Shown: positions 1-5,369 of the stretch, piece by piece | How positions within the stretch are numbered: the stretch's first letter is position 1 | How the letters are laid out: every line of letters starts with the position of its first letter | Source: a bacterium | GTDB lineage: Bacteria; Actinomycetota; Actinomycetes; Actinomycetales; Actinomycetaceae | DNA: 7,696 nt | Direction: 5' to 3' | NCBI GenBank assembly: GCA_030544165.1 | Contig: JAUNRP010000092.1 | Location: 1-7,696 of the forward strand | Notes under the pieces: generated by a model | Seen by the model: only the letters and a program-made list of their open reading frames with translations | Database searches by the model: none | Told to the model about the DNA's origin: nothing | Position numbers and translations under genes: made by a program

Positions 1-1
1 G

Positions 2-33
2 CTCCTAACGTCTTCAGGTCCTTACGAACTGTA
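2..33 (-). promoter_or_regulatory. Possible promoter and ribosome binding site of a gene off the left edge (probably dut)
   Basis: On the minus strand, TACAGT at 33-28 fits the TAnnnT -10 pattern of actinobacterial promoters. AGGAG at 6-2 is a good Shine-Dalgarno sequence placed to serve a start codon just beyond position 1. No convincing -35 box is visible. In Mycobacterium tuberculosis the gene divergent from the DUF3093 gene is dut (dUTPase), so the left neighbour is inferred to be dut; none of its coding sequence is present here. The -10 assignment is pattern matching only. Confidence 0.3.
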
Positions 34-83
34 CCCCGCCCACGCTGCCCACCCCGCCCGCCACCGTGTGACAGAGTTGGTCC

Positions 84-527
84 GTGCGCTTCCACGAACG
101 AGTCCTCCCCCCGCTCCCGCTGTTCGCCCTGTACTGCGCGCTCGCCGGTTCGTTCGGGCTGATCCTGGTGCCGCTCTCCGCGGGCGTCGCAACGGTGGTT
201 GCGGCAACTCTCGCCGCCCTCGCGGGCCTGTTCCTCTACGCCACCTCCCCCGTGATCGAGGTGGAGGACGGCTGGCTGCGCGCCGGGGGTGCACAGATCG
301 AGGGCCGCTTCCTGGGAGAGCTCGAGGTCCTGGACCGCGAGGAGATGCGCGATGCGATGGGCCCGGGCGCCGATCTGCGGGCGTATACGGCGTACAGGGA
401 CCACACGGCGCGCGGGATCCGCGTCCGGTTGGTGGATCCGCGCGACCCCGCCCCCTACTGGCTCCTCAGCAGCCGGAACCCCGAGGAGCTGGCCGAGGCA
501 GTGGGCGCGATCCGCGTGGGGAGCTGA
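84..527 (+). CDS. DUF3093 family membrane protein
   Basis: Small membrane protein of the actinobacterial DUF3093 family; the function is unknown. The 147-residue product has two hydrophobic segments (about residues 9-30 and 33-53) that would form a membrane hairpin, followed by a soluble domain of about 90 residues. The family signatures are GPGAD (93-97) followed by an aromatic/Arg stretch, and DPRDPAPYWLLSSRNPEEL near the C-terminus (118-136). The GTG start is well constrained because an in-frame TGA lies at 69-71 and GTG 84 is the first start codon after it. The upstream Shine-Dalgarno is poor, so translation may be weak or nearly leaderless. The gene converges on the DUF4193 gene 15 bases away and is probably divergent from dut, the same arrangement as Rv2697c-Rv2699c in M. 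tuberculosis. Family assignment is from recalled sequence pattern. Confidence 0.88.
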   Translation: MRFHERVLPPLPLFALYCALAGSFGLILVPLSAGVATVVAATLAALAGLFLYATSPVIEVEDGWLRAGGAQIEGRFLGELEVLDREEMRDAMGPGADLRAYTAYRDHTARGIRVRLVDPRDPAPYWLLSSRNPEELAEAVGAIRVGS

Positions 528-533
528 CTCAGC

Positions 534-550
534 CGGGCGAACCTAGCCCG
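534..550. terminator. Weak hairpin at the convergent DUF3093/DUF4193 junction
   Basis: CGGGC at 534-538 pairs with GCCCG at 546-550 around a 7-base loop that contains the DUF4193 stop codon. It sits where two genes converge and could slow polymerase from either side. There is no T-run on either strand and the stem is only 5 bp, so this is a weak candidate that may be chance in GC-rich DNA. Confidence 0.2.
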
Positions 551-842
551 CGCACTCCGAGCAGACGGGCATGCCGTTCTCCTCGTAGGCGAGCTGGGAG
601 CGGTGGTGCACCAGGAAGCACTGCGAGCAGGTGAACTCATCGGCCTGGCGCGGGAGCACGCGAACGGCGAGCTCCTCACCCGAGAGGTCGGCCCCCGGGA
701 GTTCGAAGCCCTCTGCCGATTCGACCTCATCCTCATCGACGCTCGGCGCAGCCTTCTCGTTGCGCCGCGCCTTCAGCTCCTCGATTGAATCCGCACCGAG
801 GTCTTCATCGTTCTTACGTGGTGCGTCATAGTCGGTCGCCAT
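543..842 (-). CDS. DUF4193 family zinc-ribbon-like protein
   Basis: Small acidic actinobacterial protein of the DUF4193 family; its biochemical role is not established. The 99-residue product starts with the near-invariant MATDYDAPRK and continues with an acidic, Glu/Asp-rich, probably disordered half (about 10-50). Next come LPGADLSGEEL (48-58) and VRVLPRQADEFTC. Two CxxC pairs at C72/C75 and C94/C97 flank LVHHRSQLA and would make a treble-clef or zinc-ribbon-type metal site. The ATG at 842-840 is supported by GGAGAG at 856-851 with an 8-base spacer; the longer upstream open frame is not conserved-looking and overlaps the phosphatase. The 110-base leader region holds several palindromes and a possible -10 box, so it may have its own promoter. 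The position beside DUF3093 and suhB matches Rv2699c of M. tuberculosis. Zinc binding is inferred from the cysteine spacing. Confidence 0.92.
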   Translation of the reverse strand: MATDYDAPRKNDEDLGADSIEELKARRNEKAAPSVDEDEVESAEGFELPGADLSGEELAVRVLPRQADEFTCSQCFLVHHRSQLAYEENGMPVCSECAG

Positions 843-886
843 CCGGACGTCTCTCCGCTTCCTTGGGTGGTGGTGTGTTGCAGTCA

Positions 887-957
887 ACGTGCACGTCACG
901 CGTGGTATTCCCGGGGCCGGGTCCCCACGCGCGTGCCGGTGCTGCCCCCGGACTATA
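887..957 (-). promoter_or_regulatory. Possible DUF4193 promoter and palindrome cluster
   Basis: This 5' region of the DUF4193 gene holds, on the minus strand, TATAGT at 957-952 (a good -10 pattern that overlaps the stop codon of the phosphatase gene). Downstream of it are three perfect palindromes with CACG/CGTG character: CACGCGCGTG at 926-935, CACGCGTG at 897-904 and ACGTGCACGT at 887-896, the last two abutting. No -35 box is evident at the usual distance. Palindromes placed between a promoter and its start codon suit an operator or mRNA structure, but self-complementary GC words are common in such DNA. Confidence 0.3.
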
Positions 958-1777
958 CACCGAGGTTGGGCCCCCCGCGTGCGTTGGTGACCAGGCGCGC
1001 CACGGCGGAGGCGAGGCCGGGGTTTCCTGCCACCACCATCTCCCCTGACGCTCGCCCCCCGTCCTCCCCCACGACGACGCCGCCCGCCTCCCGCACGATG
1101 ACCTCCCCCGCGGCCATGTCCCAGGGGTTGATGCCCGATTCGAAGTACGCATCGAGGGATCCATCGGCCACCAGGCACAGGTCGATCGCGCAGGAACCGA
1201 GCCGCCGGATGTCCCGCACGTGGGGCAGGACCTCCAGGAGGGCGTGGGCCTGGGCGGAACGGACCTCGGAGCGGTAGGCGAACCCGGTGGCGAGGAGGGA
1301 GACGCCAAGCTCTGACTCCCGGCCCACCGAGATGGGCTGGCCATCCCGGAACGCCCCACCACCCGCCGTCGCGTGCCAGAGGTGGCCGAGAGCCGGTGCG
1401 GAGACGGCGCCGGCGAGCACGTGCCAGGTGCGCGGATCGGGCTCGCCCTCGCACACGGCCACCGAGACGGCCCAGGCGGGCTGGCCGTAGAGGTAGTTGA
1501 CAGTGCCATCGATCGGATCGAGGACCCAGGTGAGGCCACTGGTGCCGGGGGTGTCATCGCCCTCCTCCCCGAGGATGGCATCATCCGGGCGGAGCTGGGC
1601 GATGCGGCTGCGCAGGAGGTCCTCGACCTCCCGGTCCACCGCGGTGACCACGTCCACGGCGGAGGACTTGGTGGACTCCACCACCACCGCACCGCGGCGG
1701 CGCTCCCCCGCGAGCTCACCGGCGCCGCGTGCGAGTTCGATGGCGATCTGCCCGAGTTCTGCGATGTCCGTGGTCAC
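953..1777 (-). CDS. suhB: Inositol monophosphatase family protein (SuhB-like)
   Basis: Mg2+-dependent, Li+-sensitive-type phosphatase of the inositol monophosphatase superfamily. In actinobacteria such enzymes release myo-inositol from inositol phosphate for phosphatidylinositol and mycothiol, though related members act on histidinol phosphate, fructose bisphosphate or PAP. The 274 residues are full length for the family. Visible motifs are TKSSAVDVVTAVD (36-48), the metal-binding ILGEE (68-72), the first signature WVLDPIDGTVNY (84-95; D87, D90, T92) and the second signature NPWDMAAGEVIVREAGG (217-233; D220). All metal ligands appear intact. I chose GTG 1777 because MTTDIAELGQIAIELARGAGEL matches the usual family N-terminus; TTG 1789 or ATG 1825 would add unsupported residues. 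A GGGGG run lies only one base upstream, so the ribosome site is poor. The neighbourhood matches suhB (Rv2701c) of M. tuberculosis. Exact substrate is not decidable from sequence. Confidence 0.9.
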   Translation of the reverse strand: MTTDIAELGQIAIELARGAGELAGERRRGAVVVESTKSSAVDVVTAVDREVEDLLRSRIAQLRPDDAILGEEGDDTPGTSGLTWVLDPIDGTVNYLYGQPAWAVSVAVCEGEPDPRTWHVLAGAVSAPALGHLWHATAGGGAFRDGQPISVGRESELGVSLLATGFAYRSEVRSAQAHALLEVLPHVRDIRRLGSCAIDLCLVADGSLDAYFESGINPWDMAAGEVIVREAGGVVVGEDGGRASGEMVVAGNPGLASAVARLVTNARGGPNLGV

Positions 1778-1882
1778 GCCCCCATTCAACCCCACCACCG
1801 CGAGCTGACCAGCACTGCGCCACACCGGAGCGGGTCCCGGGGGTGCGCGCGCGCCAATGGCAGTCTGGGATGAGGAAAAGTG

Positions 1883-1888
1883 AAGGAG
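1883..1888 (+). promoter_or_regulatory. Ribosome binding site deciding the sepH start
   Basis: AAGGAG lies 5 bases before GTG 1894 and is the only strong Shine-Dalgarno in the sepH leader. An in-frame ATG at 1870 lacks any comparable site and would add eight residues before the MSEL start typical of SepH. The rest of the divergent spacer (1778-1882) shows no clear -10/-35 pair on either strand, so the promoters of sepH and suhB could not be placed. Confidence 0.75.
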
Positions 1889-1893
1889 CCGAC

Positions 1894-2997
1894 GTGTCCG
1901 AACTCAATCTCGCGGGCGTGAAGGACGGCACCCACCTCGTACTCAGGGACGCGGAGGGATCCGAGTTCACCCTGCCCATCGATGATGCGCTCCGCCATGC
2001 CATCCGCAGGGAGCGCGCCGAACAGCCAGCAGGTTCGAGTGGACCGCTCTCACCCCGCGAGATCCAGGCGATGCTGCGTGCCGGTTCGAGCGTGGACGAG
2101 GTGGCAGAACTCGCCGGGCTGACGGCCGAGCGCGTGGAGAAGTACGAGGGCCCCGTGGCCGCCGAACGTGCCTGGGTCATCCAGCAGGCCATGAACATTC
2201 CGGTGGGCCGCCATCCGGATTCCCCGATCCTCGGCGATCTGGCGGTGGATCGCCTCGCCATCCGCAAGGTGGATCCCGCGAGCCTCGAGTGGGACGCCGT
2301 GCGTTCGGGCTCGGGCCCGTGGACCGTGCTGCTGGACTTCCCCGTGGAGGAGAAGGTCCAGCGCGCCAGTTGGGAGGTGGACCTCCAGACGCGCGCCATC
2401 CACGCCATCGACGACGAGGCACGCTGGCTCTCCGAGCCGGACTCCCCCTCCGGCCGCGCGGGCCGCGGCCTGGCGAGCGTCATCAGCGCGTTCCCGGCGC
2501 GCGGCGAGCAACTGCGGGACGCGGGGCGCGGCATGGAGGCTGACGCCGGTAGCCCGGAATCCGGACCGAACGGGCCAGAAGCCTCCTGCGCCGCCTCGCC
2601 CGAGCCCTCCACCGATGCGCTCCTCGACTCCCTCACCGAATCCCGCGGGGTCCGCCAGATCCCTGCCGGATTCGACGAGGACCCGGACCTCCTGGACGCA
2701 CTGGCCGAGGAGGGCATCGAACTCCCGCGCGAGCGCGAGGACGGGGCCGAGGCCCACGTGGTCTCCCTGGACTCCCGCCGCACTCCCGCGAGCCCGGTGA
2801 GCGCTGAGTCCCCCGAGGACCCGGCTGATGGCGCCGCGGAGGCGGGCGGTGCTGGGACGCAGGCGCCGTCGTCGGAGAATGAGGAGGCGGGGAGTGAGAA
2901 GGGGCAGGAGCAGGCGGCACCCGCCCCACGTTCGCGGCGCACGCGCCGCTCGGTGCCGAGCTGGGATGAGATCGTGTTCGGGTCCAAGGGTGACTAG
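1894..2997 (+). CDS. sepH: SepH, FtsZ-associated cell division regulator (DUF3071)
   Basis: Actinobacterial cell division protein; in Streptomyces and mycobacteria SepH binds FtsZ and stimulates its assembly at division sites. The 367-residue product has three parts. The N-terminal DUF3071 region (1-180) begins MSELNLAGVKDGTHLVLRD and contains a helix-turn-helix-like stretch (SPREIQAMLRAG to ERVEKYEGPV, about 53-88), then AERAWVIQQA and the DDEARWL block (173-179). A long Pro/Ala/Glu-rich, low-complexity linker (about 181-345) is probably disordered. The short conserved C-terminal signature RRSVPSWDEIVFG (351-363) ends the protein. Despite its HTH, the family acts on FtsZ and is not a transcription factor. 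The gene is divergent from suhB and its stop lies 15 bases from the convergent tdk stop. In many relatives the neighbour is ppgK, absent here. Both terminal motifs make the identification secure. Confidence 0.95.
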   Translation: MSELNLAGVKDGTHLVLRDAEGSEFTLPIDDALRHAIRRERAEQPAGSSGPLSPREIQAMLRAGSSVDEVAELAGLTAERVEKYEGPVAAERAWVIQQAMNIPVGRHPDSPILGDLAVDRLAIRKVDPASLEWDAVRSGSGPWTVLLDFPVEEKVQRASWEVDLQTRAIHAIDDEARWLSEPDSPSGRAGRGLASVISAFPARGEQLRDAGRGMEADAGSPESGPNGPEASCAASPEPSTDALLDSLTESRGVRQIPAGFDEDPDLLDALAEEGIELPREREDGAEAHVVSLDSRRTPASPVSAESPEDPADGAAEAGGAGTQAPSSENEEAGSEKGQEQAAPAPRSRRTRRSVPSWDEIVFGSKGD

Positions 2998-3012
2998 GAA
3001 CGCACCCGGAGC

Positions 3013-3666
3013 CTAGAGCTCGAGGGAGTCCGCCAGGGTGGGCTGGGAGAGCTCGGCGGCGCCGGCCGCACGCGCCGTCTCGTGGCGCACGTGGTGGCGG
3101 CGGCACAGGACCTCGTAGGCCACGTGGCCCTCGGACGGCGCGGTGTCCCCCACCACCACCTGATCGCCCTCGGTGACCATGAGGCCGTCCACCGTGCGAG
3201 CGTTGTGGGTGGCGCGGGCGCCGCACCAGCACAGCGCCTCCACCTGGAGCCGCTCCACGCGGTCCGCCAACTCCACGAGCCGGGCGGATCCCGGGAAGAG
3301 GCGCGTGCGGAAGTCCGTCATGATGCCGAAGGCGAAGACGTCGATCGCCACCTCGTCCACGAGGCGGGCGAGTTGCTCCACCTGCTCGGAGGAGAAGAAC
3401 TGGGCCTCGTCACAGACCAGGTAGTCCACCCGCTCGCCCCGGATGCGTCGTTCGGTGACCTCGCGCCAGAAGTCCGTGGTCTGCGTGACCTCGAGCGAGG
3501 GCACCGAGAGCCCGAGGCGGGAGGAGAGCCGCTCGCTCCCCGCGCGGTCGTGGCGGGAGAAGATGAGTCCGCGCCTGCCGCGGGTGGAGTGGTTGTGGTT
3601 GGTCTGGAGCGCGAGGGTGGATTTGCCGGAGTCCATGGTGCCCGTGAAGAAGACGAGGGCCGCCAT
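3013..3666 (-). CDS. tdk: Thymidine kinase (type II)
   Basis: Cytosolic ATP-dependent thymidine kinase, converting thymidine (and deoxyuridine) to the 5'-monophosphate in pyrimidine salvage. The 217-residue length fits the tetrameric type II family. Motifs in order are the P-loop GTMDSGKST (9-17), the Walker-B/catalytic DEAQF (86-90; E87 the likely general base) and FGIMTDFRTRLFPGS (113-127). A structural zinc site is likely formed by C146, C148, C188 and H191 (CWCG and CRRHH). A nucleoside-recognition lasso covers about 155-185. The CxC form of the first zinc pair is, as I recall, usual in actinobacterial enzymes. ATG 3666 overlaps the TGA of the upstream phosphodiesterase gene by one base (TGATG), and GAGGTGG just upstream serves as the ribosome site, so translation is probably coupled. 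It is the last gene of the minus-strand operon. No residues look missing. Confidence 0.96.
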   Translation of the reverse strand: MAALVFFTGTMDSGKSTLALQTNHNHSTRGRRGLIFSRHDRAGSERLSSRLGLSVPSLEVTQTTDFWREVTERRIRGERVDYLVCDEAQFFSSEQVEQLARLVDEVAIDVFAFGIMTDFRTRLFPGSARLVELADRVERLQVEALCWCGARATHNARTVDGLMVTEGDQVVVGDTAPSEGHVAYEVLCRRHHVRHETARAAGAAELSQPTLADSLEL

Positions 3667-4787
3667 CACACCACCTCGAGGGCGAGGGGGATGTACATCT
3701 CCTCCGGGGTGAGCGAGCCGTGCACGCCGATCAGTGCGATGGAACCGGGCGTCTGGGTCTGGGAGTCCACCACCACGTCCCGGCCGCGCATGAAGGCCAC
3801 CACGTCCCCGATCACGGGGTGGAAGCGCTCGGAGACCGGTTCGAAGATGTGAATGGCCTCCTCCCGGGTGGCGATCCATGCGCTCTCGCCGAGGAAGTCC
3901 CGCCACCGCGCCGTGACGCCCGCCGGGTCCGAGGTGAACAGGTGGGAGGCGCGGGGCTCTCCCGCCACCAGGTCCACGCCCTCGCGGAGTGCGGGGGTGG
4001 TGGCCACGTCCGACTTCTGGGCCACGTCCACCATGCCGTGGTCCGAGGTGATCACGAGCAGCGTGCTGGAGGGGAGCTCGCGGGCGAGGCGGGCGATCTC
4101 GGAGTCCGTCCGGCTCGCCTCCTCGCCCCACTCGTAGGACTGCCAGCCGCGATCGTGGCCCACGTGGTCCACCTCGCCCCAGTAGACGTAGGCGAGGTCC
4201 GCCGCTCCGCTGCGGAGTGCGAAGACGGCCGCGTCCACGCGGTCCGCAAGGTCCTCGGCCTCCACCGCCCGGGAGCCCCGGAAGGCGGCCACGGTCAGGC
4301 CGGATCCGGCGAACCGCGCCGGCTGGGTGACGGCGAACCGCTCCGGCCGCGCGAGGCGCTCGGCCAGCGGTGGCACGGACTGCCACTGTGCCATGGCCTC
4401 CGGCCCCTGGTCCCACCGGATGAGGTTCACGAGCTCGCCCTGCGGGGACCGCACCGTGTAGCCGAGCATGCCGGTCTCCCCCGGGCCGCGGCTCGTGCCG
4501 AATGCGGTCATGGCGGCGGCGGTGGTGGAGGGCGCCACGGTGGTGACGCGCTCTGCGGAGAGTTTGCGCAGGAAGGGGAAGTGGCCGCTGCGCTCGCGCA
4601 GTTGGGTCCATCCGAGCCCGTCCACGAGCACCACGCAGACGCGGCGGGCCTTCGGGAAGGCCAGGCCCTCGGCATCGTCGGCAAACGTGCCATCACGCGG
4701 CTCGAGGCCGGCCGCGATCATGGAGGCAGCGAGCACCCCCCGCAGCCCGCCGGCCTGCGGGCGGACGAACTCTGGCGGGAAACTCAC
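3666..4787 (-). CDS. Alkaline phosphatase superfamily phosphodiesterase (nucleotide pyrophosphatase type)
   Basis: Two-metal hydrolase of the type I phosphodiesterase/nucleotide pyrophosphatase branch of the alkaline phosphatase superfamily; it probably cleaves a nucleotide or other phosphodiester, substrate unknown. All expected ligands are visible in the 373 residues: D56 in VLVDGLG, the probable nucleophile T89 in APSTTAAAMT, D207 and H211 in GEVDHVGH, D249/H250 in SDHGMVD, and H356 in GVHGSLTPEEMYIPL. The spacing resembles that of bacterial nucleotide pyrophosphatases. No signal peptide or membrane segment is seen, so a cytoplasmic location is inferred. GTG 4787 overlaps the TGA of the DUF5998 gene by four bases (GTGA), with GGAG about 9 bases upstream. 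Its stop overlaps the tdk start. Co-transcription with tdk is compatible with a nucleotide-related substrate but does not prove it. In actinobacterial genomes this family is commonly annotated only as alkaline phosphatase family protein. Confidence 0.9.
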   Translation of the reverse strand: MSFPPEFVRPQAGGLRGVLAASMIAAGLEPRDGTFADDAEGLAFPKARRVCVVLVDGLGWTQLRERSGHFPFLRKLSAERVTTVAPSTTAAAMTAFGTSRGPGETGMLGYTVRSPQGELVNLIRWDQGPEAMAQWQSVPPLAERLARPERFAVTQPARFAGSGLTVAAFRGSRAVEAEDLADRVDAAVFALRSGAADLAYVYWGEVDHVGHDRGWQSYEWGEEASRTDSEIARLARELPSSTLLVITSDHGMVDVAQKSDVATTPALREGVDLVAGEPRASHLFTSDPAGVTARWRDFLGESAWIATREEAIHIFEPVSERFHPVIGDVVAFMRGRDVVVDSQTQTPGSIALIGVHGSLTPEEMYIPLALEVV

Positions 4788-5362
4788 CTCTCGGTGCTCC
4801 GGGCCACGGCGGTGGAGAGTTCGGCGGCGAAACGCAACGCCTGGTCCAGCCGGCCCCGGCCGTCCGCCTGGGCGGAGATCCGCAGCGCGAGGTCCTCACC
4901 CGTCATGTGGCCGGTGTACCCGTGATCGGCCTCGCAGTTGGGGTCCGGGCACATCGCGGGCTCGAGGTCCATGCGGGAGATTCCGCCCCAGTTGACGGCG
5001 ATGGTGAGTTCGTCCACCACGGAGGCGTCCGAGCGCGCCGGGTCCGAGACCCCGTGGGACAGCGCCACCGAGCGGATCCGGGAGAGGGCCACGGCCTCGG
5101 TGGTGGCAAGGGCGTGCGTGCCGCGCGCCTCCGGGTCATCGTCCACGTGGACCCCCACCAGGCGGGTGGGGGTCAGCACGAGTGCGGTGAGGTGCCGGTA
5201 GATCTCGCGGGAATCGAAGCTCGTCTCTGGGTGGACGAGGTAGGAGACGATCTCCTGCCCGCCGATCGCCACATCGAGCACGCGCGAGACGAGTTCCGGG
5301 TAGTAGCCGCCGCGCTGCAGATCGCGCTGGAGTTCGGTACGGAGGGATGACACGGGTGCCAT
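4784..5362 (-). CDS. DUF5998 family protein
   Basis: Conserved actinobacterial protein of unknown function, recognised as DUF5998 from its overall pattern. The 192-residue product has no signal peptide or membrane segment. An N-terminal helix (LRTELQRDLQRGGYYPELVSRVLDVA) is followed by a region predicted mostly beta: SYLVHPETSFDSREIYRHLTALVLTPTRLVGVHVDDD (40-76), then TEAVALSRIRSVALSHGV. A distinctive Cys/His cluster, CPDPNCEADHGYTG (C138, C143, D146, H147), could bind a metal. It ends in a helix (about 157-188). The repeated strand pattern is reminiscent of a pleckstrin-homology-like fold, which is only a guess. ATG 5362 is preferred over the longer open frame, which would overlap the upstream gene's coding end; GGAG at 5376-5373, inside that gene's last codons, is the ribosome site. 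It sits 7 bases after the GNAT fusion gene and overlaps the phosphodiesterase gene by 4 bases, so it is translationally linked to both. Confidence 0.88.
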   Translation of the reverse strand: MAPVSSLRTELQRDLQRGGYYPELVSRVLDVAIGGQEIVSYLVHPETSFDSREIYRHLTALVLTPTRLVGVHVDDDPEARGTHALATTEAVALSRIRSVALSHGVSDPARSDASVVDELTIAVNWGGISRMDLEPAMCPDPNCEADHGYTGHMTGEDLALRISAQADGRGRLDQALRFAAELSTAVARSTER

Positions 5363-5369
5363 TGTTCCA

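Noticed and set aside
882..887. TTGACT on the minus strand as a -35 box for DUF4193
   Set aside because: About 17 bases downstream the sequence is AAGGAA, with nothing resembling a TAnnnT -10, and it would leave almost no leader before the ribosome site.
1845..1854. Alternating GCGCGCGCGC palindrome in the suhB-sepH spacer
   Set aside because: Simple alternating GC runs are common in DNA of this composition, and no promoter element is placed around it to suggest an operator.
1870..1872. ATG as an alternative start of sepH
   Set aside because: There is no ribosome site in front of it, whereas GTG 1894 has AAGGAG five bases upstream and gives the usual MSEL start.
1716..2987. A 423-codon open frame on the minus strand across sepH
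   Set aside because: It is Ser/Arg/Pro-rich with no motif and lies opposite the Ala/Glu/Pro-rich SepH linker, whose codon pattern creates it; both SepH termini are clearly conserved on the plus strand.
3720..4925. A 401-codon open frame on the plus strand
   Set aside because: It is antisense to the phosphodiesterase, all of whose metal ligands are intact, and its translation is low-complexity Gly/His/Ala/Arg sequence.
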